DNA of 47,362 nt, taken from Gammaproteobacteria bacterium. Its GTDB lineage: Bacteria; Pseudomonadota; Gammaproteobacteria; Pseudomonadales; Pseudohongiellaceae. Location of the stretch: contig JAQWOJ010000080.1 in assembly GCA_029245905.1 (NCBI GenBank), positions 1-47,362 on the forward strand. Direction: 5' to 3'. The translations under genes and the position numbers were made by a program. Under the pieces are notes generated by a model, which was given only the letters and a program-made list of their open reading frames with translations, searched no databases and was not told the origin of the DNA. Below, piece after piece: positions 40,330-47,362 of the stretch; the stretch's first letter is position 1, and each line of letters begins with the position of its first letter.

Positions 40330-41304
40330 ATGAGTTCAAAATTTACAGCAAATAAAAGCGCTCTCCGCACTATTGAAATTGAACACAAAGCAATACTTGC
40401 ACTAAGCGGCAGAATAGGTGCTGAATTTGAAGAAGCGTGTAAGTTAATTTTACACTGTTCTGGACGGGTAGTTGTCACAGGCATGGGAAAATCGGGCCAT
40501 ATAGGCAATAAGATAGCAGCCACCCTCGCTAGCACAGGCACCCCGGCTTTGTATGTTCACCCTGGGGAGGCAAGCCACGGTGATATTGGCATGATAACGG
40601 ATGACGATGTTGTACTAGCCATCTCTAATTCTGGAAATACCGAAGAGATAACAACCCTTCTTCCCGTAATAAAACGGAAGAATATTCCCTTAATTAGTTT
40701 TACTGGAGATAAAACCTCGGACTTAGGAAATGCGGCAACAGTAAATTTAGATGTTCATGTAGATGAAGAAGCGTGTCCATTAGGGCTAGCACCCACTTCA
40801 AGCACAACCGCTGCGTTGGTGATGGGAGATGCTCTGGCGATGGCGCTATTAGAAGAGCGAGGATTTACGAGAGAAGATTTTGCTTTTTCGCATCCTGGCG
40901 GCAATTTAGGAAGACGATTTTTAGTAAAAGTAAAAGATGTTATGCATACAGGTAGCGAAATTCCTAAAGTGAAACTGGGCTCCTCTTTGTCCTCTGCGCT
41001 GCTAGAAATGAGCAGCAAAGGGTTTGGACTAACTACTATCATCGATGATTTAGGAAACGTAAAAGGCGTCTTTACTGACGGTGACCTACGACGCGCTCTA
41101 GACGACAGGAGAAATATCGATTCCTTATTAATAGATGATGTAATGTCGACAGGTTACAAGTGCATTCCAAGTAATTCACTAGCAGCAGAAGCAGCTCTAG
41201 TGATGCAAAATGAAAATATCTATGTAATCATCGTCGGGCAAAATGACGGCGTTATAGAAGGCATTTTAAAAATGCACGACCTACTTCAAGCAAATGTAAT
41301 TTAA
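40330..41304 (+). CDS. kdsD: D-arabinose 5-phosphate isomerase KdsD
   Basis: KdsD interconverts ribulose 5-phosphate and arabinose 5-phosphate, the first step of Kdo synthesis for LPS. It has 324 residues. The SIS domain (about 25-195) contains VVTGMGKSGHIGNKIAATLASTGTPA, HPGEASHGDIGMI, AISNSGNTEEI and LAPTSSTTAALVMGDALA. Two CBS domains follow (about 205-320, KDVMHTGSEIP and DDVMSTGYKCIP). KdsC starts 6 bp later. Confidence 0.97.
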   Translation: MSSKFTANKSALRTIEIEHKAILALSGRIGAEFEEACKLILHCSGRVVVTGMGKSGHIGNKIAATLASTGTPALYVHPGEASHGDIGMITDDDVVLAISNSGNTEEITTLLPVIKRKNIPLISFTGDKTSDLGNAATVNLDVHVDEEACPLGLAPTSSTTAALVMGDALAMALLEERGFTREDFAFSHPGGNLGRRFLVKVKDVMHTGSEIPKVKLGSSLSSALLEMSSKGFGLTTIIDDLGNVKGVFTDGDLRRALDDRRNIDSLLIDDVMSTGYKCIPSNSLAAEAALVMQNENIYVIIVGQNDGVIEGILKMHDLLQANVI

Positions 41305-41310
41305 TAAGAT

Positions 41311-41841
41311 ATGAGATTTAATGTAGATAAATCAATAGTATATAAGGCCGCATCCAAAATCACTCTTCTCGCTTTAGATGTCGATGGCGTATTAACTGAC
41401 GGCCGTATCTATTTTTCAAAAACAGGAGAAGAAATAAAAACATTTCACACGCTTGACGGACAGGGAATTAAAATGCTTCATGCCTGTTCTATTGAGGTTG
41501 CAATAATTACGGGCAGGTCTTCAATGATTCTAGAAAAAAGAGCAGCGGACCTTGGTATAAAAACCCTAATACAAGGAAGGGAGGATAAATTGACCGCTCT
41601 CAATGAAATTCTTACAGCCCAATCCCTTTCGATTAACCAAGCAGCCTATGCCGGCGATGATCTGCCAGATTTAAGCGCCATGAGAAATGTAGGTTTAAGT
41701 TTTTCAGTTCCCAATGGGCATCCGGAAATTAGGGCTGCATCTCATGCTATAACGACAGCCGAGGGCGGGATGGGAGCCGTGAGAGAAATTACTGACTTTC
41801 TGTTAAAGGCAAACAAAACATACGATTCTTTCTACCAATAG
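41311..41841 (+). CDS. kdsC: 3-deoxy-D-manno-octulosonate 8-phosphate phosphatase KdsC
   Basis: KdsC removes the phosphate from Kdo-8-P in LPS core synthesis. It has 176 residues and a minimal HAD fold without a cap domain: motif I DVDGVLTDG with catalytic D23 and D25, motif II IITGRSS, and motif IV GDDLPDLSAM. It is tightly linked to kdsD. Unlike in E. coli, a 166-bp gap separates it from lptC, so a separate start for the lpt genes is possible. Confidence 0.97.
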   Translation: MRFNVDKSIVYKAASKITLLALDVDGVLTDGRIYFSKTGEEIKTFHTLDGQGIKMLHACSIEVAIITGRSSMILEKRAADLGIKTLIQGREDKLTALNEILTAQSLSINQAAYAGDDLPDLSAMRNVGLSFSVPNGHPEIRAASHAITTAEGGMGAVREITDFLLKANKTYDSFYQ

Positions 41842-42007
41842 AAACTAAGCTCGCCTTCAGCGCTCTAGTTCCCAAAATTTCCTCACAAACCACTCATATC
41901 CTAGAAAAACCATCAGTCCAAGCAACAATGGGCATTAGATCCCATTCTTACTATCCGCTGCTCACCTCTTTCATGATAAGCTCACGAAAACAAAGTTAAG
42001 AACTAAA

Positions 42008-42592
42008 ATGCACAAATCAATAATTTTATTACTTCCAGTTTTTATAGCGATAGCATTAGTTATCACTATTTTCTCAGGTGAGAGCCTGTCGATCCTAATG
42101 GGTAATCACCAAAGATTTGCAGAAATTGAGCTGGAATATGAAAGCTTCTCAGAAGGGATAAATACCATTCTTTATAACGATGACGGCTCGATAAACTATA
42201 CCTTAAGAGCAGAAGCACAAATTCAGTTTACTGACAACCACTTAGAAGTCGAGAAACCCTTCATTAAGCTCTTCCAAAATGGAGAATCACGCTGGAATAT
42301 CGTTGCTGACAAAGGCACAGTTTCAAACTTTAACCAAGCCGAACAAAAAATCGTGGAATTAACTGGAGATGTCGAAATATTTGGACTAGACGCCCGTGGA
42401 AATAAAACTAAAATGTCTACTGAGTATCTCGAAATAGACCTAAATAATGAAACCTTGAAAACAAATCGGTCGATTCAACTTATAGCCCCCAATTTGCAGC
42501 AATCTTCTGAAGGAATGTTTGCTAGTTTAAAAGCAGATGAAATAATTTTCTATGATGAAATCCGAGGGTTTTATGAAAACGAACACAATTAG
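42008..42592 (+). CDS. lptC: LPS export ABC transporter periplasmic protein LptC
   Basis: LptC is a bitopic inner-membrane protein that passes LPS from LptB2FG to LptA. It has 194 residues: an N-terminal membrane segment (about 5-27) and a periplasmic beta-jellyroll with IDxxxTLKAE-like segments (NYTLRAEAQIQFTDNH, TEYLEIDLNNETLKTN). It overlaps lptA by 20 bp. The preceding 166 bp hold no ORF and no convincing promoter hexamers that I can defend. Confidence 0.93.
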   Translation: MHKSIILLLPVFIAIALVITIFSGESLSILMGNHQRFAEIELEYESFSEGINTILYNDDGSINYTLRAEAQIQFTDNHLEVEKPFIKLFQNGESRWNIVADKGTVSNFNQAEQKIVELTGDVEIFGLDARGNKTKMSTEYLEIDLNNETLKTNRSIQLIAPNLQQSSEGMFASLKADEIIFYDEIRGFYENEHN

Positions 42593-43088
42593 AATTTTGC
42601 TTTCCTGCTTCTTCATAGGACTAGCACATACAAATAATGCTATCGCACTGGAATCCGACACAGATCAGAGAGTCAGTTGGAGCTCTGACGGCGGCTCTAC
42701 CATGAATATAGTGGGTGAGTCCCGCATACTCGAGATGAACACCAATGTTATTGTCACCCAGGGATCACTAGAAATACGCGGAGCTAAAGCAATTTTTGAG
42801 TACCAAGCATCGTCTAATGAATTAACTAAAATAACCGTCCATGGAACTCCAGTGCATTATAAACAGCAATTAGACCAAAATGGCGCAATCGTTAATGGAA
42901 CAAGTAATACTTTACTCTTCTATACCAACGACAAGGATGAGACTGTTCTTGAATTATTAGAAAATGCCAGCATTGAATCTCCAGACTCCACTATCAGTTG
43001 CAGTGCGATTATCTATATAGCCGAACAAGATCTAATCAAAGAAGCGGTTGGACCTTGTGCTGGAGCTTTGACGTCAACATCAAATTAA
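42573..43088 (+). CDS. lptA: LPS transport periplasmic bridge protein LptA
   Basis: LptA oligomerises to bridge LPS across the periplasm. From the ATG at 42573 it has 171 residues; GAGG lies 6 nt upstream, and the protein then begins with a normal signal peptide ([17 protein letters not shown]...). An upstream ATG at 42552 would add seven residues before the signal. The OstA-like domain includes [33 protein letters not shown] strands (about 35-70). The N-terminal 20 bp lie inside lptC. Confidence 0.92.
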   Translation: MKTNTIRILLSCFFIGLAHTNNAIALESDTDQRVSWSSDGGSTMNIVGESRILEMNTNVIVTQGSLEIRGAKAIFEYQASSNELTKITVHGTPVHYKQQLDQNGAIVNGTSNTLLFYTNDKDETVLELLENASIESPDSTISCSAIIYIAEQDLIKEAVGPCAGALTSTSN

Positions 43089-43092
43089 AAAT

Positions 43093-43812
43093 ATGTTAAA
43101 AGTAACTCATCTTGCAAAAAGCTATAAAGACCGAAGGGTTGTTCGAGACATCTCGATTGATGTTAAACAAGGTGAAATAGTCGGCCTCCTGGGACCAAAC
43201 GGAGCAGGGAAAACTACTTGCTTTTATATGATAGTTGGATTGGTCAGCACTGACTCTGGCGATATAATTCTAAATAATAAATCATTAGTAAACCTACCTA
43301 TCCACATACGTGCCGGTTTTGGATTATCCTATCTACCCCAAGATTCCTCTATATTTAGAAAACTTTCTGTCGAAAATAATATATTAGCTATATTAGAAAC
43401 AAGGCCAAACTTATCAAGATCAGAAAAACAAAAAAAACTCGAATCTTTATTAGATGAATTTAACATTCGGCACATCAGGACTAATATCGGAGCTAGCCTT
43501 TCGGGTGGAGAGAGACGGCGAACAGAAATCGCGCGTACATTAGCAACAGAACCAAAATTTATTCTCCTAGATGAACCATTTGCAGGTGTAGATCCCATTT
43601 CGGTCGAAGACATTAAACAGATAATTAACCATCTAAAATCCCGCAATGTTGGAATTCTGTTAACAGACCATAACGTAAGAGAGACTCTAGATATCTGTGA
43701 AAAAGCTTATATTGTCAACGAAGGGGAAATCATTGCAAAAGGTACTGCTAACGATATATTGAGTAATGAAAAAGTCAGAAAAGTCTATCTGGGCGATCAA
43801 TTCAAGATCTGA
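43093..43812 (+). CDS. lptB: LPS export ABC transporter ATP-binding protein LptB
   Basis: LptB is the ATPase of the LptB2FG LPS extractor at the inner membrane. It has 239 residues. Walker A is GPNGAGKTT (34-42), the Q-loop region is [19 protein letters not shown], the ABC signature is LSGGERRR, Walker B is [13 protein letters not shown] and the H-loop is [11 protein letters not shown]. The C-terminal [27 protein letters not shown] is typical of LptB. lptF and lptG are not in the window, as usual. It starts 4 bp after lptA. Confidence 0.98.
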   Translation: MLKVTHLAKSYKDRRVVRDISIDVKQGEIVGLLGPNGAGKTTCFYMIVGLVSTDSGDIILNNKSLVNLPIHIRAGFGLSYLPQDSSIFRKLSVENNILAILETRPNLSRSEKQKKLESLLDEFNIRHIRTNIGASLSGGERRRTEIARTLATEPKFILLDEPFAGVDPISVEDIKQIINHLKSRNVGILLTDHNVRETLDICEKAYIVNEGEIIAKGTANDILSNEKVRKVYLGDQFKI

Positions 43813-43896
43813 CTTCGAGACCCAAACTCCAAGATCCCTTTAATTTTTCCAAAACAAAGCTCTAGATTTTCGACATTACTATCTGGGCACTAAAGT

Positions 43897-43905
43897 TGCT
43901 ATACT
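43897..43905 (+). promoter_or_regulatory. Candidate extended -10 promoter upstream of rpoN
   Basis: TGCTATACT (43897-43905) fits the extended -10 pattern TGnTATAAT with one mismatch. No good -35 hexamer is seen. It lies in the 195-bp lptB-rpoN gap, about 100 nt upstream of the rpoN ATG and upstream of the small ORF at 43937-44002. Confidence 0.35.
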
Positions 43906-43936
43906 TCAAGGCGTGCTAAGAAATTGAGATATCCTA

Positions 43937-44002
43937 ATGCGATTACACATTTATAGTGATACAGGGTTCCAGTTACTTTTACTACTGGTCAATAGCTGGT
44001 AA
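43937..44002 (+). CDS. Possible leader peptide ORF upstream of rpoN
   Basis: A 21-codon ORF ([11 protein letters not shown], then [10 protein letters not shown]) starts at an ATG at 43937 and ends with a TAA 5 bp before the rpoN ATG. Its C-terminal half is a leucine run. rpoN has no strong ribosome-binding site, so termination of this ORF right at the rpoN start could couple translation. No homology is recognised, and chance occurrence is quite possible at this length. Confidence 0.25.
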   Translation: MRLHIYSDTGFQLLLLLVNSW

Positions 44003-44007
44003 CCACG

Positions 44008-45513
44008 ATGAAACTCTCGCTTCAGCTTAAGCTTGGTCAGCAGTTAACAATGACGCCGCAACTGCAGCAAGCGATCCGATTACTCCAACTTTCTACCTTA
44101 GACTTGCAACAGGAAATTCATCAAGCGTTAGAGTCGAATCCCATGCTTGAACTTATCGAGCATTCAGATGAAGAAAATCAAAGTTCGCCGAAGGATCCAG
44201 ATACTCCCTTTAGTGAAAATCTCGATTCGGTAAATGCTATAAAATCAACTGAAGAGCGTTCTCCCCAAGAAGAAAATTTCTCATGGGATGATCAAATACC
44301 TGCAGAGCTTGCCGTTGATAGCAGTTGGAACGATGTTTACCCCGATACATATTCTGCGAGAAACTCTTACAACGTAGATTCTAGCGACTATGAATCCAGA
44401 AGCACCTCACAAGAAACTCTCCAAGACCATCTGCTATGGCAGCTCAATCTCACCCCTATGTCGGAGAAAGATCAATCGATCGCGCTTATTATTATTGATG
44501 CCATCGACTCGAATGGAGCGTTAACCATTGATATTGAATCTATACATGCGGGCGCAGACCCCGAACTCGAAATCGAGCTGGATGAAATAGTTGCAGTCCT
44601 CCATAGAATTCAGCAATTTGATCCCATAGGCGTTGGTTACCGAGATCTAATCGAATGTCTTCTAATCCAACTAAACCAATATGAAAATCCCATTCAACGC
44701 ATTCCCATAGATAATGCAAAAAAAGTTATTAAGGATCATATAACTCTGCTCGGAAAAAAAGATTACATTCAAATAATGCGCAAAACAAAGTTAAGTGAGG
44801 CCGAATTAAAAGATGCAATCGAAATAATTGAAAATTTGGATCCGCGACCCGGAGCAAATATTTCGCCTCCATCGACGACCTATATCGCACCAGATATTAT
44901 TGTCACCAAACATTCTGACTTAGGCAAATGGAAAGTTGAACTCAATCTGGAAACCACACCAAAAATTCGGATAAATGATGATAATGCCTCATTGGTTAAG
45001 AAAGCAGCTTCGAATGAGGACAACAATTATCTCAAAAATAATTTGCAAGAAGCTCGCTGGTTTATAAAGAGTCTTCAAAGCCGCAACGAGACTTTGTTAA
45101 AAGTAGCTACTCGTATAGTTGAACATCAAGAGGAGTTTTTGGAACATGGAGAAGAAGCCATGAAGCCTCTTGTCCTTCAAAATATTGCGGAGGCTGTCGA
45201 CATGCACGAATCGACGATCTCGCGAGTGACGACACAGAAGTATATGCATACCCCTCGAGGAATATTTGAACTAAAGTACTTTTTCTCTAGCCACGTTTCA
45301 ACAAAAGGCGGAGGCGAGTGCTCGTCTACAGCGATCAGGGCGATTATCAAAAAGCTAATTTCGGCTGAAAATACAACAAAACCTCTAAGCGACAAGAAAA
45401 TTACAGACCTTTTAGAGAAGAAAGGAATAGTTGTAGCGCGAAGGACTATCGCCAAGTACAGAGAATCCCTCTCCATACCGCCGTCAAATGAACGAAAACG
45501 TTTGGCTGGATAA
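44008..45513 (+). CDS. rpoN: RNA polymerase sigma-54 factor RpoN
   Basis: Sigma-54 directs transcription from -24/-12 promoters with enhancer-binding activators. It has 501 residues. Region I is the glutamine- and leucine-rich N-terminus ([27 protein letters not shown]). An acidic, poorly conserved region II follows (about 50-130). The core-binding domain and helix-turn-helix (about 140-440, [27 protein letters not shown]) lead to the RpoN box [10 protein letters not shown] at about 477-486. It follows lptB as in most gammaproteobacteria. hpf, normally next, is missing: ptsN starts 62 bp later. Confidence 0.98.
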   Translation: MKLSLQLKLGQQLTMTPQLQQAIRLLQLSTLDLQQEIHQALESNPMLELIEHSDEENQSSPKDPDTPFSENLDSVNAIKSTEERSPQEENFSWDDQIPAELAVDSSWNDVYPDTYSARNSYNVDSSDYESRSTSQETLQDHLLWQLNLTPMSEKDQSIALIIIDAIDSNGALTIDIESIHAGADPELEIELDEIVAVLHRIQQFDPIGVGYRDLIECLLIQLNQYENPIQRIPIDNAKKVIKDHITLLGKKDYIQIMRKTKLSEAELKDAIEIIENLDPRPGANISPPSTTYIAPDIIVTKHSDLGKWKVELNLETTPKIRINDDNASLVKKAASNEDNNYLKNNLQEARWFIKSLQSRNETLLKVATRIVEHQEEFLEHGEEAMKPLVLQNIAEAVDMHESTISRVTTQKYMHTPRGIFELKYFFSSHVSTKGGGECSSTAIRAIIKKLISAENTTKPLSDKKITDLLEKKGIVVARRTIAKYRESLSIPPSNERKRLAG

Positions 45514-45575
45514 ACATTTAACCAAGTGGTGCTTACCATGATCTATATGTTTTGCAACTTAAGAGGGTTCCAAAA

Positions 45576-46025
45576 ATGGAGCTAGAGGAGATTCTTACAC
45601 CTGAGCGATGTTTCTGCAGGATAGAAGGATTTAGCAAAAAACGACTTCTAACAAGAGTCAGCGGCCTACTAGGCGGTTTATTTACAAATCTAGATGAAAC
45701 TGAAGTTTTCAATTCCATGATGGCCCGCGAGCAACTGGGCAGTACCGGGCTGGGAAATGGTATTGCGATACCACATTGTCGCGTTCCGCAGTGCAAAGAA
45801 ATTATTGGATCACTCGTAACTCTTGCTGAACCTATTGATTATGATGCTATCGATGGCGAACCCGTCGATATAATCTTTATACTGATTGTTCCAGAGGAAA
45901 AAAAAGACGAGCATGTAAGGGTGTTAGCAGGGCTTGCCGAACTTTTCAACAATCCTAATTTTTGCCATACTCTGAGAAAATGCCAGGAAAACAAACAGCT
46001 CTTTGATAGCGCAATTTCTCTCTAG
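45576..46025 (+). CDS. ptsN: Nitrogen PTS EIIA protein PtsN
   Basis: PtsN (EIIA-Ntr) accepts phosphate from NPr and regulates potassium uptake, nitrogen responses and other processes. From the ATG at 45576, with GAGGG upstream, it has 149 residues; an upstream ATG at 45552 would add eight residues. The phosphorylated histidine is H67 (GNGIAIPHCRV), preceded by AREQLGSTGLG. It lies between rpoN and ptsO. rapZ, usually found between ptsN and ptsO, is absent. Confidence 0.96.
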   Translation: MELEEILTPERCFCRIEGFSKKRLLTRVSGLLGGLFTNLDETEVFNSMMAREQLGSTGLGNGIAIPHCRVPQCKEIIGSLVTLAEPIDYDAIDGEPVDIIFILIVPEEKKDEHVRVLAGLAELFNNPNFCHTLRKCQENKQLFDSAISL

Positions 46026-46076
46026 AAAACCAGAGAGTAAACAAGACGACAATAAATGATTGATCACTAAAATTTA

Positions 46077-46343
46077 ATGAAGATATCTTCCATCGAAATC
46101 ACTAATGAAACCGGACTCCACGCGAGAGCCGCGTCAAAGTTAGCAGAAATGGCGTCAAAATACTCTGCGACCATAAAGGTCGGTCATAGCAAAATGGTTG
46201 ACGGGAAAAGTATTCTAGCTCTTATGATGCTGGCAGCAACACAAGGCACAATCCTTAAGATAGAGATCAAAGGGACTGATGAAGAAAAGGCGATGGAGTC
46301 TATTCTAAAGCTGATAAGTACTGGTTTCGGTGAAGGGGCATAG
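46077..46343 (+). CDS. ptsO: Phosphocarrier protein NPr (HPr family)
   Basis: NPr relays phosphate from EI-Ntr (PtsP) to PtsN. It has 88 residues and the HPr fold. The active-site histidine is H15 (ETGLHARAASKLAEMA), and a serine aligned with the HPr regulatory site is in DGKSILALMMLAA. Being next to ptsN points to the nitrogen branch rather than the sugar branch. It starts 51 bp after ptsN and is followed by mgtE after 158 bp. Confidence 0.95.
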   Translation: MKISSIEITNETGLHARAASKLAEMASKYSATIKVGHSKMVDGKSILALMMLAATQGTILKIEIKGTDEEKAMESILKLISTGFGEGA

Positions 46344-46346
46344 CAA

Positions 46347-46456
46347 GGTTTTCTCGGACGCAAACTATAAGCCGCGACTTCATCTTATGCGATGGAGGGT
46401 CATGTATTTTGTGAGAAAACCAAAATAATTTTAAGTTGACCACCTTGATTCAACTT
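46347..46456 (+). promoter_or_regulatory. Inverted repeats in the ptsO-mgtE intergenic region
   Basis: GGTTTTCTC (46347-46355) is the exact reverse complement of GAGAAAACC (46413-46421), 57 nt apart. A second hairpin pairs AAGTTGA (46433-46439) with TCAACTT (46450-46456). Together they could fold the mgtE leader into a long stem and a shorter one. Neither is followed by a U-run. Some bacterial mgtE genes have Mg2+-sensing leaders (M-box), but I do not recognise that consensus here. Confidence 0.35.
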
Positions 46457-46501
46457 CAATATTTCTAATGACAGGCTAATTATGCAGCGGGGTTTTTAAG
46501 C

Positions 46502-47362
46502 ATGTCTTTAAAAAAGAATTCGCTATCGAAGAACAGTTCTCTCTTGGAGCTAAATGAAGCGATTTACGCTGGTTCTCTGTATCAAGTAAGACAGATGATT
46601 AGGACCCTCCCTACCGCTGGAATCGCCCACCTTATCGAATCTTCTCCTCCAAATTCACGCTCCGTTCTTTGGCAACTAATTGACAAAGACTTGGAAGGTG
46701 AGGTGATCCAATCTCTGCACGAAGATCTTCAAAATGACATCTTGCGCGAACTAAATGCTGCACAGGTTGTGGAACTTACTGAAGGTCTGGAGATCGATGA
46801 TTTAGCAGACATCCTGCAGCAGCTACCACAGCAAATTGCGGCGGAAGTTCTCCAAGATATGGATCAACAGAACCGCCAACGCCTTGAATCTATTCTGTCA
46901 TATGATGAAGACACTGCTGGCGGGCTCATGAATACCGACACAATAACAGTGAGGCGCAACCATACTGTTGAGCTGGTGCTCCGTTACTTGAGGCGACATG
47001 AAACTCTTCCGGAGATGACGGACAGTGTCCTCGTAGTAAATCGACATGATGAATTGTTGGGAATATTACCTTTACAAACAATACTCGTATCCGACCCGAA
47101 TACGTCAGTACACGAAGTTATGCGAGACGACATTGAAGCCATTCCAGTAGAAATGGGCGCCGCTCAAGTAGCTCAACTTTTTGAACAACACGATTGGGTT
47201 TCAGCGCCAGTAATAGATGAAAGCAATAAACTTCTAGGTAGAATTACGATTGATGATGTCGTGGATGTCATTAGAGATACAACAGAGCATTCCTTAATGA
47301 GCATGGCCGGTCTCGATGAGGAAGACGATACCTTCGCACCTATAATAAAAACCGCGAGGCGT
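46502..47362 (+). CDS. mgtE: Magnesium transporter MgtE (3' end cut by window)
   Basis: MgtE is a Mg2+ channel gated by its own cytosolic Mg2+-sensing domains. The frame is open from the ATG at 46502 to the window end (287 codons of about 450). The N-terminal helical domain (about 15-135) contains LADILQQLPQQIAAEVLQDM and SYDEDTAGGLMNTD. Two CBS domains follow (about 140-265, DSVLVVNRHDELLGILPL and SAPVIDESNKLLGRITIDDVVDVI). The plug-helix region (SLMSMAGLDEEDD) is visible; the membrane domain lies outside. A GGGG precedes the ATG by about 8 nt. Confidence 0.96.
   Translation, partial: MSLKKNSLSKNSSLLELNEAIYAGSLYQVRQMIRTLPTAGIAHLIESSPPNSRSVLWQLIDKDLEGEVIQSLHEDLQNDILRELNAAQVVELTEGLEIDDLADILQQLPQQIAAEVLQDMDQQNRQRLESILSYDEDTAGGLMNTDTITVRRNHTVELVLRYLRRHETLPEMTDSVLVVNRHDELLGILPLQTILVSDPNTSVHEVMRDDIEAIPVEMGAAQVAQLFEQHDWVSAPVIDESNKLLGRITIDDVVDVIRDTTEHSLMSMAGLDEEDDTFAPIIKTARR

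Noticed and set aside
40755..41042. A 95-codon minus-strand ORF
   Set aside because: It is antisense to kdsD, whose SIS and CBS motifs account for the region.
45177..45539. A 120-codon minus-strand ORF
   Set aside because: It is antisense to the conserved C-terminal part of rpoN including the RpoN box.

Overview
The window is a dense block of chromosomal core genes from a gammaproteobacterium with AT-rich DNA (roughly 40% G+C by eye, not computed). The assignment rests on gene order: the run from murA/hisG/hisD through algW, zapG, zapE, rplM-rpsI, petA-cytochrome b/c1, sspA-sspB, dolP, diaA, lpoA, rsmI, rnpB, the mraZ-ftsZ (dcw) cluster and lpxC to secA follows, as I remember it, the Pseudomonas-type backbone. 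Several genes usual in that backbone are absent, and spacing is tight (many overlaps of 1-20 bp, no intergenic gap above about 300 bp). Both points suggest a compact, streamlined, possibly marine lineage; that lifestyle is an inference. There are no tRNAs, insertion sequences, integrases, prophage genes or CRISPR arrays.

Layout. 1-22617 is on the minus strand: secA (cut by the window start), an M23 endopeptidase, lpxC, the complete dcw cluster (ftsZ, ftsA, ftsQ, ddl, murC, murG, ftsW, murD, mraY, murF, murE, ftsI, ftsL, rsmH, mraZ; transcription runs from mraZ towards secA), then rnpB and rsmI. 22745-25898 (plus): lpoA, a 38-codon ORF where yraN usually lies, diaA/gmhA and dolP. 25927-32042 (minus): sspB, sspA, a fused cytochrome b-cytochrome c1 gene, petA, rpsI, rplM, zapE. 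32239-34943: zapG (plus), a Nif3-family gene (minus), algW/degS (plus). 34940-39105 (minus): hisD, hisG, murA, ibaG, mlaC. 39327-47362 (plus): a CaCA antiporter (yrbG), kdsD, kdsC, lptC, lptA, lptB, rpoN, ptsN, ptsO and mgtE (cut by the window end).

How the genes work together. Most of the window builds and divides the cell envelope: UDP-MurNAc-pentapeptide synthesis (murA, murC-F, ddl), lipid-linked steps (mraY, murG), septal synthesis and division (ftsW, ftsI, ftsL, ftsQ, ftsA, ftsZ, zapE, zapG), a synthase activator (lpoA), LPS synthesis and export (lpxC, kdsD, kdsC, lptCAB), lipid transport (mlaC), envelope stress (algW, dolP) and secretion (secA). The rest is respiration (bc1 complex), ribosomal proteins, histidine synthesis, sigma-54 with the nitrogen PTS, and Mg2+ transport.

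I do not see an undescribed multi-gene system. The observations most worth a second look are the single-ORF cytochrome b/c1 with a retained signal-like segment at the junction, a variant Rieske cluster-binding box, a 10-bp-periodic candidate MraZ operator, an mlaC without mlaFED or mlaB beside it, loss of yraN, hpf and rapZ from conserved positions, and two small unannotated ORFs upstream of diaA and rpoN.
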